From JAHEJB01 sp041748175 (GTDB lineage: Bacteria > Bacteroidota > Rhodothermia > Rhodothermales > Rubricoccaceae), in the NCBI GenBank assembly GCA_041748175.1, contig JBGTDU010000114.1, forward strand, positions 1 to 31,449: a stretch of 31,449 nucleotides of DNA. The letters are read 5' to 3'. A model generated the notes under the pieces. The model saw only the letters and a list, made by a program, of their open reading frames with translations, was not told the origin of the DNA and made no database searches. Positions 6,083-14,004 of this stretch are shown here, piece after piece. The position numbers were made by a program, and so were the translations under genes. Position 1 is the first letter of the stretch. Each line of letters begins with the position of its first letter.

Positions 6083-7780
6083 CTACCTCCTCCAATCACT
6101 AATAATCCGGCTTGCCGCACACTTCCCAGAAAGCCCCGTGCCAGCACCACCCGGATGCGTCCCAGGCCCGCAGAGGTACAGGCCGTCAATCGGCGTCTGG
6201 TGTTTGAACCAACCAGGGATCGGTCTCATATAGAGAAGCTGGTCGAGGGCAAGTTCTGCGTGGTCGAGGCAGCCGCCGGTGATGCCGAAGCGCTCTTCCA
6301 GGTCGGCAGGCGTGTCGATTTGGCGATGTAGGATGGAGGCCGAGAAGCCAGGTGCGTGGCGCTCGATTAGGTCAACTACTCGATCTCCGAGCGCTTCTCG
6401 CTCGTCGGACCAATCACGATCCCGGATTCTCGGAGGTGTGAATTGCGCCCAGACGATCATCACGTGCTTGCCGTCGGGGGCGAGGCTTGGATCGGCGAGG
6501 CTTGGAATGGTGATCGTGAGGAAGGGCTCTTCCGGCGCCTCGCCGAATTTGGCGGCGTCGAAGGCGCGTTCGAGGGTGTCCATGGTCTCTCCGATCTGTA
6601 TGCGGCCTCGCAATTGCTCCTTCGACGCCCCCGCGAAGTCCGGCAGTCGGTCGAGCGCGAGCCGGATAATCGAAACGCCTCCTCGGCTGCGGATCTGGGT
6701 GACGGCTTCGACAAAGTCGGGGGAGAGCAAATCGGTGCGCGTCAATTCGAGGAAGGTCTGGCGCGGATCGAGGGCGGAGATGATGGCCTTCGCTTCGATC
6801 TCGGTGCCGTCAGACAGAACCACGCCCGAGGTCTGGCCACGATCAACCAGAATGCGTTCGACGGTAGCGTTGGTTTGGATCTCCACGCCGGCGGCCTGGG
6901 CTGCACTAGCGAGAGCCCCAGCCAATCCGACATCCCCCGCCCTCGTTCCTCGGGCACCCCCTTCAAAGGGGGACTCTATTTCGTCCCCCCTTGAGGGGGC
7001 GGCGTACAGCGCCGCAGCAGAGGGATGCGCGTAGGCATCTTCTACCCCGCGTAGCGGGGGGAGGGGTGTTGCTACGGCAAATTTCGTAGTCGGGACAAGG
7101 CCTCCTGCCCAAGGCGGGTTGTTGTGGAGGAGCCCGTACGCCGATCCCGCCGAGCGTGGTGCCATCCACATCCCGCGCAACGCCGAGCCAGCCAGCGCCG
7201 CCTTAAGCGAATCGTCCTTGAAGCGCTCGTCCAGCACGTCCTTGACATTCATCGGCAGGAAGCGGAGGGCCTCGGGAAGGTCGCGCTTGCCGAGGCGGCG
7301 TAGGTTCAAGCCGAGGCGCAGATGGTCACGCAGGCCTCCAATGCCGCCCGGCGGAAGAGGTGGGAGGGCACCCGTCAGAATCGGGTCGAGAGCCTTCCCG
7401 ATGCGGTTGAGAAACGCCTTCAGCTCCACGAAGGCCGAGGCATCGCGGTCGCCGACCTGTGAGGCGAGATCAAAATCGTCGCCGAGGTAGAGGGCATCGC
7501 GCTTCTCTCGGAGTAGTAGTAGACCACCTCGGTGATGGAGCCTAAGGCCATGTTTTTCCAGTTCGAGATCCTCCACAATCGACGGGTGGAAGCGCTCGAA
7601 CGAATCGATGGCCGCCGGGCCGCGGAAGCCGGGGGCGATCTCTATGGTGGCCGCCGTCCCGCCGACCTGATCGGCCTTTTCGAGTACAACAACCGACCGC
7701 CCCTCCCGGGCCAGGTACGCAGCCGTGACCAGTCCATTCAGACCGCCTCCGACGATTGCAACGTTGTTTCGATCACGCAT
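6083..7780 (-). CDS. PYROXD2/phytoene-desaturase-like FAD oxidoreductase with an in-frame repeat insertion
   Basis: This gene encodes 565 residues. The N-terminus NVAIVGGGLNGLVTAAYLAR is a dinucleotide-binding GxGxxG variant, VVLEKADQVGGTA supplies the ribose-binding Glu, and the C-terminal GLYLCGPGTHPGG...SGKCAASRII is the second FAD contact of the CrtI/PYROXD2 family. These enzymes dehydrogenate C-C or C-N bonds; the substrate here is unknown. Residues about 228-281 are foreign to the family: they are translated from a GC-rich hairpin element (6938-7099) that keeps the frame. Relative to the neighbouring paralogue, the family sequence resumes at DVGLAGALASAAQAAGVEI. The ATG at 7780 overlaps the upstream paralogue's TGA by one base (TGATG), indicating translational coupling and perhaps a two-subunit enzyme. 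Whether the protein is active with the insert is open. Confidence 0.85.
   Translation of the reverse strand: MRDRNNVAIVGGGLNGLVTAAYLAREGRSVVVLEKADQVGGTAATIEIAPGFRGPAAIDSFERFHPSIVEDLELEKHGLRLHHRGGLLLLREKRDALYLGDDFDLASQVGDRDASAFVELKAFLNRIGKALDPILTGALPPLPPGGIGGLRDHLRLGLNLRRLGKRDLPEALRFLPMNVKDVLDERFKDDSLKAALAGSALRGMWMAPRSAGSAYGLLHNNPPWAGGLVPTTKFAVATPLPPLRGVEDAYAHPSAAALYAAPSRGDEIESPFEGGARGTRAGDVGLAGALASAAQAAGVEIQTNATVERILVDRGQTSGVVLSDGTEIEAKAIISALDPRQTFLELTRTDLLSPDFVEAVTQIRSRGGVSIIRLALDRLPDFAGASKEQLRGRIQIGETMDTLERAFDAAKFGEAPEEPFLTITIPSLADPSLAPDGKHVMIVWAQFTPPRIRDRDWSDEREALGDRVVDLIERHAPGFSASILHRQIDTPADLEERFGITGGCLDHAELALDQLLYMRPIPGWFKHQTPIDGLYLCGPGTHPGGAGTGLSGKCAASRIISDWRR
6938..7099. repeat. Multi-hairpin GC-rich element inserted in frame in a coding gene
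   Basis: Four consecutive hairpins can be drawn: CCCCC-TTCAAA-GGGGG at 6957-6972, CCCCC-TTGA-GGGGG around 6986-6999, GCGGCG/CGCCGC at 6999-7004 and 7010-7015, and CCCCGC-GTA-GCGGGG at 7045-7059. The element is 162 nt (54 codons) and adds a Pro/Gly/Ala-rich stretch (ATPLPPLRG, SPFEGGARG) to the oxidoreductase. Its character is that of an interspersed palindromic repeat, not of protein-coding sequence. The boundaries are estimated from where family similarity stops and resumes. Confidence 0.65.
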
Positions 7781-9375
7781 CAGCTACCTCCCAAAATGGC
7801 CTTGGCGGCCAACTGCCCGGGCGCGCCCATGACGCCGCCGCCGGGATGTGTGCCGGATGCACACATGTAAAGCTTCTTGATCGGGGTGCTGTAGCCGTTC
7901 GAGCCGGGCACGGGGCGAAGGAACAGCAGTTGGTCCAGGCTCAGTTCGCCATGAAAGATGTTGCCGCCAGTGAGGCCGAACGTCTGCTCAAGATCCAAGG
8001 GTGTTACGACCTGCCGGTGCAGGATGATGTCCCGGAGATTTGGGACGTATTCAGCCAGCGTGTCGATGACCGCATCACCGAAAGCTTCACGCTGGTCGTC
8101 CCACTGACCTCCGGTAGTTAGCTCATACGGCGCGTACTGCACGAAAATCGACATCACGTGCTTGCCGGGCGGCGCCATCGACGGGTCGATCATGGTCGGG
8201 ATGATCATGTCCATGTAGGGGCGTTGGGAGAAACGTCCGTACTTCGCGTCGTCGTAGGCCCGCTCCAGATAGTCGATACTCGGGCTGATGGAAATGCCAC
8301 CGGCGAGGTACGGCTTCGTCGGTTCTCCACGTCCTCGAACCGAATCCAGACACGTGAACTCGGGAAGAGCGTCGAGCGACAAGTTGACTTTGCCGGATGA
8401 ACCTCTCGTTTTGTAGCGGGCAATTTTCGTTCGGAAGTCCTCTTCGAGGTGCTCGGGCTCGATCAGTTTTTCAAACGTGTTGTTGGGGTCTACGCCAGAT
8501 ACGACCGCAGAAGCTCGAACTTCTTCGCCACCTTCCAGGACGACTCCGCGAGCCTCGCCGTTCTCGATGAGTATCTGTACGACGGGCGCATTCAATCGGA
8601 TTTCCGCACCGAAGCTCTTCGCCGAGGAAGCCAGCGCTTCGGCGACCGATCCCATCCCGCCTTTCGGGAAACCCCAGGCCCTGAATTGGCCGTCGATCTC
8701 GCCCATGTAATGGTGGAGCATCACATAGGCCGATCCGGGAGATCGCGGCCCGAGGAAAGTGCCGATGATGCCGCTGGCAGAAAGTGTAGCCTGCAGAACC
8801 GGCGTTTCGAAGAAGCGCTCGACGAAATCGGCGGCACTCATGGTCATGAGCTTGGCGAGTTCGTAGAGGTGTTCGCTCCGGTCGCCGAATACCTTTCCCA
8901 GGCGTCGCAAGCGCATCAGGTTCTTTGGGGAGAGGGAGGTTGGGCTTGGCGCTTCCATGGATAAAAGCGGCCGGACCGTCATGGCGAGGTGATACATGAG
9001 CTCGCCAAATCGCTCGTAGGCTTCCGCATCTTTCGCCGAATGCCGAATCAACTCGCGCCTCGTGTCTCCGGCATCATGCCAGCGCATGAGGTAGTCGCCA
9101 TTGGGCATCGGCGTCATCGTGCCGTCGAGAGGGAGCAACTCGAACCCATGCGCCGGAAGGTTTAGATCGGCGATGATCTGGGGACGGAAAAGGCTCACCA
9201 CGTACGAACAAACCGTGTACTTGAAGCCGGGGTAGATCTCTTCGGTCACCGTTGCGCCGCCCACGAGGTACCGCCGCTCAAGAACGAGAACCGACTTCCC
9301 GGCTTTCGCCAGATACGCGGCACACGTCAGTCCGTTGTGACCGGCTCCAACCACGACGACATCGTACTTCTTCAT
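7780..9375 (-). CDS. PYROXD2/phytoene-desaturase-like FAD oxidoreductase
   Basis: This gene encodes 531 residues, the normal size for the family. YDVVVVGAGHNGLTCAAYLA at the N-terminus binds FAD, VLVLERRYLVGGATVTEE follows, and the C-terminal LYMCASGTHPGGGVMGAPG is the closing FAD motif. GGMGSVAEALASSAKSFGAE marks the middle Rossmann-like segment, which aligns to the point where the downstream paralogue carries its repeat insertion. The gene starts 12 nt after the ridA stop, and its TGA overlaps the next start. RidA upstream detoxifies enamines and imines, so a C-N oxidising role for this pair is plausible, but that is inference. Other family members are carotenoid or polyprenyl oxidoreductases; no carotenoid gene is nearby. 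Confidence 0.88.
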   Translation of the reverse strand: MKKYDVVVVGAGHNGLTCAAYLAKAGKSVLVLERRYLVGGATVTEEIYPGFKYTVCSYVVSLFRPQIIADLNLPAHGFELLPLDGTMTPMPNGDYLMRWHDAGDTRRELIRHSAKDAEAYERFGELMYHLAMTVRPLLSMEAPSPTSLSPKNLMRLRRLGKVFGDRSEHLYELAKLMTMSAADFVERFFETPVLQATLSASGIIGTFLGPRSPGSAYVMLHHYMGEIDGQFRAWGFPKGGMGSVAEALASSAKSFGAEIRLNAPVVQILIENGEARGVVLEGGEEVRASAVVSGVDPNNTFEKLIEPEHLEEDFRTKIARYKTRGSSGKVNLSLDALPEFTCLDSVRGRGEPTKPYLAGGISISPSIDYLERAYDDAKYGRFSQRPYMDMIIPTMIDPSMAPPGKHVMSIFVQYAPYELTTGGQWDDQREAFGDAVIDTLAEYVPNLRDIILHRQVVTPLDLEQTFGLTGGNIFHGELSLDQLLFLRPVPGSNGYSTPIKKLYMCASGTHPGGGVMGAPGQLAAKAILGGS

Positions 9376-9387
9376 AGCGTCACTATT

Positions 9388-9777
9388 TCAGTCGCTCACA
9401 ACGGCATCGACTTCGACTTCAACAAGCCACTCTGGATTGATAAACCGGCTCACCTCCATCACAGTATCGACTGGGCGGATGTCCTTGAAGTACTCGCCTC
9501 GCACTTTGGCAATGGCTTCCCAGTCTTCTATTCTCGTAAGCAGCATTCGGGTGCGAACCACGTCTTCCATCGACGCCCCGGCTTGTGCAAGGGCTCCGTC
9601 GATTGTCTCGAAACACTGTCTGACCTGCGCTGCCGGATCTCCCACCCCAACAGTATTCCCCTCTGCGTCAATCGGGGCAGTACCACCAACGGAAATGATG
9701 TCGCCCACCCGAACGACTCGGGAGAATCCGACAATCGGCGCGTAGGGACTTGTGCTGGGCACAAGGGTTCGCTTCAT
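9388..9777 (-). CDS. RidA/YjgF-type enamine/imine deaminase
   Basis: This gene encodes 129 residues from the ATG at 9777; the frame is open to 10017, but the upstream part overlaps the divergent GcvT-like gene. The typical order is present: a short N-terminal strand (YAPIVGFSRVVRVGDIISVG), then GTAPIDAEGN, then AAQVRQCFETIDGALAQAGA, then DVVRTRMLLTRIEDWEAIAK, and VDAVVSD at the end. The Arg in TRMLLT matches the RidA substrate-carboxylate Arg region. RidA proteins hydrolyse reactive 2-aminoacrylate and other enamines or imines to keto compounds plus ammonia. It leads the minus-strand operon ahead of two FAD oxidoreductases, which fits removal of imine products released by them. Confidence 0.88.
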   Translation of the reverse strand: MKRTLVPSTSPYAPIVGFSRVVRVGDIISVGGTAPIDAEGNTVGVGDPAAQVRQCFETIDGALAQAGASMEDVVRTRMLLTRIEDWEAIAKVRGEYFKDIRPVDTVMEVSRFINPEWLVEVEVDAVVSD

Positions 9778-9812
9778 GGCTCGAGTCGTGCGGTTGTTGT
9801 CGCTGCGATTCA

Positions 9813-9844
9813 GATTCCATATTATGGTATCGCGTCCACGATAC
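9813..9844. promoter_or_regulatory. Overlapping palindromes in the divergent ridA/GcvT-like control region
   Basis: Within the 92-nt gap between divergent genes lie CCATA-T-TATGG (9817-9827), extendable to a 19-bp imperfect palindrome at 9813-9831, and GTATCG-N6-CGATAC (9827-9844). They share bases, so two dimers could compete. The IclR-type regulator encoded two genes along is the obvious candidate ligand-responsive factor, since that family binds short palindromes beside its target genes. No binding data are implied. Confidence 0.5.
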
Positions 9845-9869
9845 GAAACGTCTTTCTCAAGAACAACAC

Positions 9870-11063
9870 ATGCCGACCGGAACACCTTTTCACGAAAGGA
9901 CCTCCGTCCTCTGCCACAGCAATGACTGGCGGCAATGGTCCGGATTCCTGGTTGCGAGTACCTACAACGACTTCTCGCAGCCGGAGTACTCCGCCATTCG
10001 CCATGCCGCGGCCGCAATCGACGTGTCGCCGCTGTATAAGTACTGGGTGTCGGGCCCCGACGCCCCGCGTCTTACCAACCGTGTCTTTGCACAGGACACG
10101 GCCAGGATGGATGTCGGCCGAGTCGTCTACACGCCGTGGTGCGACGACGACGGAAAAGTTCGGCAGGAGGGGACGGTTTTTCGTCTTGCGGACGAGGCCT
10201 ATCAGGTCTGCGCCGCGGAGCCCGCACTTGGGTGGCTGAACCGCAACGCAGTGGGGCTCGACGTTTCCATTCGCGACCGCTCCGATGATTTTGCCACCGT
10301 GGCGCTCCAGGGCCCGAACTCCCGCGACATCCTGCGCGCCGTTTCTTCCGCGCCGGTCGACGACCTCAAGTTTTTTTGGTTCGCGGAAGGGGAGATCGCA
10401 GGCGCCTCGGTTTTGATTTCGCGAACGGGCTACACGGGTGATCTTGGTTATGAAATTTGGATTCCGAGGGAGAAGGCGCTGGATGTATGGGATGCACTTG
10501 CCGAAGGTGGGGAGCCCCATCACATCACGCCCTGTGGCCTCGCTGCCATGGATATCGCGCGGATCGAAGCGGGCTTTGTTTTGATCGGTGTCGACTACGT
10601 GAGTTCCGAGGTAGCGAAGTTGCCCCACCATAAAGCCTCTCCGTATGAGTTGGGCCTGGGCTGGGCGGTCAAACTGGACAAAGGGGTGAGCTTTGTCGGA
10701 CGATCTGCACTCACTATCGAAAAGCGAGAGCCCAAGAAGTGGCGCATCGTCGGGCTCGAAATCGATTGGCACGCTCTGGAAGACATCTACCTACGCGCGG
10801 GTCTGATACCGGACTTGCCTCTTGCGCCGTGCCGCGAGCCTGTCCCCGTTTACAATCGTCGCGGCAGGCAGATTGGCCGGGTCACAACCCGCGTCTGGTC
10901 TACCATGCTTAAAAAATACCTCGGCATTGCTACGGTCGATGCGGGTTATGCAGAACCGGGGACAGAAGTGTTTATGGAAGTGACGGTCGATTTCGCCCGA
11001 ACGAATGCCCCTGCTCGTATCGCTGAGCTTCCCTTCTTCCGCCCGGAGCGCATGCGGGCATGA
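9870..11063 (+). CDS. GcvT-like tetrahydrofolate-dependent aminomethyltransferase
   Basis: This gene encodes 397 residues from the ATG at 9870, where similarity starts; the frame is open from 9750. TPFHERTSVLCHSNDWRQWS is the lead-in seen in stand-alone aminomethyltransferase-family proteins. The GcvT folate domain includes IDVSPLYKYWVSGPDA, then VALQGPNSRDIL, then LISRTGYTGDLGYEIWIP. The segment CGLAAMDIARIEAGFVLIGVD follows, and a C-terminal barrel covers the last 110 residues. Relatives include glycine cleavage T protein, DMSP demethylase and the C-terminal halves of sarcosine and dimethylglycine dehydrogenases, all moving a one-carbon group to tetrahydrofolate. No gcvP or gcvH is present, so a separate methyl-donor substrate is more likely than glycine. 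It is co-directional with the IclR gene 7 nt downstream. Confidence 0.85.
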   Translation: MPTGTPFHERTSVLCHSNDWRQWSGFLVASTYNDFSQPEYSAIRHAAAAIDVSPLYKYWVSGPDAPRLTNRVFAQDTARMDVGRVVYTPWCDDDGKVRQEGTVFRLADEAYQVCAAEPALGWLNRNAVGLDVSIRDRSDDFATVALQGPNSRDILRAVSSAPVDDLKFFWFAEGEIAGASVLISRTGYTGDLGYEIWIPREKALDVWDALAEGGEPHHITPCGLAAMDIARIEAGFVLIGVDYVSSEVAKLPHHKASPYELGLGWAVKLDKGVSFVGRSALTIEKREPKKWRIVGLEIDWHALEDIYLRAGLIPDLPLAPCREPVPVYNRRGRQIGRVTTRVWSTMLKKYLGIATVDAGYAEPGTEVFMEVTVDFARTNAPARIAELPFFRPERMRA

Positions 11064-11070
11064 GGCGGTG

Positions 11071-11862
11071 ATGGCAGGCAAGAAAACATCGGGAAGGAAC
11101 GGAGAAGCCCCGCCCGGAACGCAGGCCGTTGTGCGGGCCGTGCATTTGCTAAAAACGATTGCCAGGGCTCCCGGCGGCGTAGGCCTGGCCGAACTGTGCG
11201 ACGAAGTTGTGCTTTCAAAACCCACCGTTCACCGCATGCTTTCAGCTCTAATCAGCGAGGGCCTGGTGGCTCAGGATCCCGCAACCCGTTCGTTCAGGTT
11301 AGGCCCGGAGGCGATTGCGTTCGGAGCGCATTCCGCCCATCGACCTGACCTGAGGTCGCTGGCTCGGCCGTTTCTGGAATCTCTGGCGGCTGAAGCCAGA
11401 GAGACAGCCACCTTGGAAATTCCATTAGGCCAGGACATGTTGATCCTCGACGAGGTAGATGGGGGACACATCATTGGCGCGCGCACCGAAGTTGGCACGC
11501 GATGGCCTTTCCATGCCACGTCGACTGGAAAGGCGGTTCTCGCCCGACTCCCGCTCGACGAATTGGAATCGTGGCTGAAAGACCTGAAAGAGCAGGTTGC
11601 GCCTAGCACTATGACCGACCCGGAGAAGCTGCGCGCGGTTTTACTGAGCGTCCGGAAGAACGGATACGCCATGGCCGTCGGAGAACTCCAGCCGGATTTC
11701 AGCGCCGTTGGAGCTGCCGTAAGTGATTCAAGAGGCGCAACCGTTGCCGCCATGAGCCTCGGTGGGCCGAGCGAGCGCCTCCCTCGAAAGAGGCTTCGCG
11801 TACTCGGGCAAATGGTTCGGGGCGCAGCGGATGACCTATCCAGGTTGCTCCTGAGTTCCTGA
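11071..11862 (+). CDS. IclR-family transcriptional regulator
   Basis: This gene encodes 263 residues from the ATG at 11071, which is preceded by a G-rich stretch (gaggcgg) that could act as a weak ribosome binding site. The N-terminal winged helix-turn-helix covers about residues 15-80: QAVVRAVHLLKTIARAPGGV starts it, and LAELCDEVVLSKPTVHRMLS is the recognition unit. The C-terminal effector domain includes GTRWPFHATSTGKAVLARLP and GYAMAVGELQPDFSAVGAAV, both classic for IclR. It most likely controls the flanking GcvT-like and ridA/FAD units through palindromes in their shared promoter region, responding to the pathway substrate or product. Repressor or activator cannot be told apart. Confidence 0.9.
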   Translation: MAGKKTSGRNGEAPPGTQAVVRAVHLLKTIARAPGGVGLAELCDEVVLSKPTVHRMLSALISEGLVAQDPATRSFRLGPEAIAFGAHSAHRPDLRSLARPFLESLAAEARETATLEIPLGQDMLILDEVDGGHIIGARTEVGTRWPFHATSTGKAVLARLPLDELESWLKDLKEQVAPSTMTDPEKLRAVLLSVRKNGYAMAVGELQPDFSAVGAAVSDSRGATVAAMSLGGPSERLPRKRLRVLGQMVRGAADDLSRLLLSS

Positions 11863-11919
11863 ATGCAAGCCCGCGAATTGCGCGTAGCTTTCCATCGTTC
11901 CCCTCCAAACCAACCTGCC

Positions 11920-12618
11920 ATGGACTCCTACGCGCAAGAATCCTACGCCACGCGGAGTATCGCGCACACAGAAGAACGCGCTACGTTCATCATGCGGACG
12001 TACATCCACCTCTTCGGCGCGATTTTACTTTTCGCGGCGATCGAGGTTTTCCTCTTCAAAAGCGGCCTTGCTGCCCCCATGGCTGAGGCCATGCTTGGCG
12101 TAAGCTGGCTGCTTGTGCTTGGCGGTTTTATGATCGTCAGTTGGTTTGCCAGCCGCGCCGCGCATCGTGCCGAATCGCCGCTTGCGCAGTATGCCGCACT
12201 CATCGGTTTCGTGATTGCCGAGGCCATCATCTTCGTTCCACTGCTCTTTATGGCGGCTTACTACGCGGGCCCCGGCGTCATAAACAGCGCCGCTTGGGTG
12301 ACGCTGTTGGGCTTTTCGGGGCTCACAGCTGTGGTGTTTGTCACCCGAAAGGACTTCTCCTTCCTCGGCGGAATCCTTCGCTGGGCGTTCGTCGTCGCGT
12401 TGGTAATGATTGTCGCGGGCGTGCTATTTAACTTTGAGTTGGGGACGTTCTTCTCCGTGGGCATGATCGCGCTGGCCGGTGCCGCAATCCTGTACGACAC
12501 GTCGAACATCCTGCTGCACTATCCCGAAGACCGCTATGTCGGCGCTGCGCTGGAACTGTTCGCCTCTGTCGCGCTGATGTTCTGGTATGTGCTCCGGCTG
12601 TTTATGAGCAGGCGCTGA
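11920..12618 (+). CDS. Bax inhibitor-1/YccA family membrane protein
   Basis: This gene encodes 232 residues with seven predicted hydrophobic helices. The soluble N-terminus ends in ERATFIMRTYIHLFGAILLF, the BI-1 first helix. YDTSNILLHYPEDRYVGAAL near the end, with its paired acidic residues, and LELFASVALMFWYVLRLFMS are standard for the family. Members act as pH-sensitive calcium leak channels or partners of membrane proteases; the role here is not known. The ATG at 11920 is chosen over an in-frame ATG at 11863 because the extra residues do not match the family. A large inverted-repeat element begins 6 nt past the stop. Confidence 0.9.
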   Translation: MDSYAQESYATRSIAHTEERATFIMRTYIHLFGAILLFAAIEVFLFKSGLAAPMAEAMLGVSWLLVLGGFMIVSWFASRAAHRAESPLAQYAALIGFVIAEAIIFVPLLFMAAYYAGPGVINSAAWVTLLGFSGLTAVVFVTRKDFSFLGGILRWAFVVALVMIVAGVLFNFELGTFFSVGMIALAGAAILYDTSNILLHYPEDRYVGAALELFASVALMFWYVLRLFMSRR

Positions 12619-12623
12619 GGCAC

Positions 12624-12789
12624 CCTGGGACCGTCGATCGCCCGATCGACGCCAGCCAGATATGGGCCTATCTCTACGCGGGTAGCGAAGACTGTTCCCC
12701 GGCCCCAGAGGTACCGGGGGCGTGGTCCCCGACTTGAGCGGAATCCAGAAGAGCTACCCGGCGTCGATCGGGAGATCGACGGTCCCAGG
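12624..12789. repeat. 166-bp element bounded by near-perfect 30-bp inverted repeats
   Basis: The left arm 12624-12653 and right arm 12760-12789 are reverse complements with one mismatch. Each arm is itself a hairpin: GTCGATCG-CC-CGATCGAC on the left and GTCGATCG-GG-AGATCGAC on the right. Inside are smaller palindromes (AGATA...TATCT near 12657) and a C/G-rich core, but no ORF. It lies between convergent genes, so it may also help to end transcription. It is probably a member of a dispersed repeat family; no transposase is nearby. Confidence 0.7.
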
Positions 12790-12828
12790 ATTGGTCGGCG
12801 ATTCAATAATCAGATCTGCGCGTTTCGC

Positions 12829-13686
12829 CTAGGTCCACCAGGTCCGCACCCACGCCAGTACTCTCCCGTCGGATTCGCGGGCCAACTGATGCATCAGCGT
12901 GCCGTGCTCTCCGTTCCCGACCGTCGAGAGGATGGTGTCGCCATAGACGCTCTCGGCTTTGAAGGCCAGGTCGATTTCGGTCAGCCGATTGTCTTCTCGA
13001 AAAGCGGTCGGCACCGCTTCCAGCGCCCAGTCGAGGTAGCACACGTTGTTGACGTGTTGATTCACGTCGAGGTCGCTCTTGCGGACGTAAAAATCCACTT
13101 CCTTTATGGTCGCCATCGGTGCCCCAGGCGTAAGCCGCTCGTCGAGATTCGGGGTTTTTATGTCGCACGTGGGCATATGCACCAGTTCAGCAGGGGGGCG
13201 AACCGGCCGACGCCGAACGAGGTCAATGCTGGCCCAATAGCTAGTTCCTTCGGCCAGGACGCTGCCTTTCTCGTCGAGAAAACGGAAGCAGCGCTCAGCA
13301 CGAACGCCGCGGAAACCCCGGGCCCAAGTTTCGATTGTTACCGTTGAGCGCCACATTGGCCGTTCGTAAACGCGAAGCCGGAACCTCAACATTACCCAGA
13401 CCCAGCCCGAGTCGACACCGCCGTCGAGCTTCGAGAGGCGCGTGTGGTTCCCTGCCGCCTCCTGGAAATAGTCCATCAGCGTCTGAGTCGTCGCGCCGTA
13501 ATTCGGGCCGACCTCGTACGATCGGACTGTGAAGGACTCCTTCCAAATCGCTGGCACTTCAACCTCCGCGCTTGGCGAGGTCACGATCTGCGGTGCGATA
13601 TTGACGGCCACGTCATTGGCCGCGCCGGATGTTGGTACTATCCCAGGCCTGAATGCTAGGCGTGTCCGGGGTGCTGCGATATTCAT
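12829..13686 (-). CDS. Acyl-ACP thioesterase (FatA/FatB-like family)
   Basis: This gene encodes 285 residues. Two hotdog domains follow an N-terminal extension of about 45 residues. The first spans IWKESFTVRSYEVGPNYGAT and LRFRLRVYERPMWRSTVTIE with ETWARGFRGVRAERCFRFLD. The second contains VRKSDLDVNQHVNNVCYLDW, whose N-x-H-x-N-N is the catalytic Asn/His region of FatA-type enzymes. The enzyme releases free fatty acids from acyl-ACP in the cytosol. The length fits bacterial members (about 240-290), and a start further inside the extension is possible. It is transcribed away from the DUF6265 gene and has no operon partner. Confidence 0.9.
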   Translation of the reverse strand: MNIAAPRTRLAFRPGIVPTSGAANDVAVNIAPQIVTSPSAEVEVPAIWKESFTVRSYEVGPNYGATTQTLMDYFQEAAGNHTRLSKLDGGVDSGWVWVMLRFRLRVYERPMWRSTVTIETWARGFRGVRAERCFRFLDEKGSVLAEGTSYWASIDLVRRRPVRPPAELVHMPTCDIKTPNLDERLTPGAPMATIKEVDFYVRKSDLDVNQHVNNVCYLDWALEAVPTAFREDNRLTEIDLAFKAESVYGDTILSTVGNGEHGTLMHQLARESDGRVLAWVRTWWT

Positions 13687-14004
13687 TGTTGTAGTCTAAA
13701 GGGGGTGGGCAGGCCGTTGCGCACGGGAATCGACGTGGCGCCTCGGACGGTTTGCCCGCTGTTTCAAGTGGGGGACTCAGAGAAACCACACCTTGCAACC
13801 TCTGCAGGATTCATGAAGCAATATCGGTTGGTATCGAGCCAGTCCATAGCGAAGGATCCGTGGATTGTGAGTGCGCACGAAGGTGGCCATCCAATGTTTC
13901 CTCTAGATGATTTGTGGATGTCCGCTATGTTTTCAGTAATTGGGGTGCCCCATCGATCTGGTAGTTTTCTCGGCGGACCACAACACAACCCACGCTCCCG
14001 CATC
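13687..14004. other. 318-nt intergenic region with no recognised gene
   Basis: The plus-strand frame that joins the DUF6265 gene is open across this stretch, but its translation is unlike protein of this genome and would bury the signal peptide, so I treat it as non-coding. It must hold the promoters of the thioesterase and DUF6265 genes. I see no convincing promoter pair, RNA structure or repeat. Confidence 0.4.

Noticed and set aside
7119..7490. Plus-strand frame opposite the FAD oxidoreductase
   Set aside because: Arg/Pro-rich translation typical of an antisense shadow; no start context or domain.
9822..10772. 316-codon minus-strand frame inside the GcvT-like gene
   Set aside because: The plus-strand frame is a clear family match over its whole length; the reverse frame is its shadow.
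13705..14004. Upstream extension of the DUF6265 frame
   Set aside because: It would place about 100 unrelated residues before a clear signal peptide; base composition looks intergenic.
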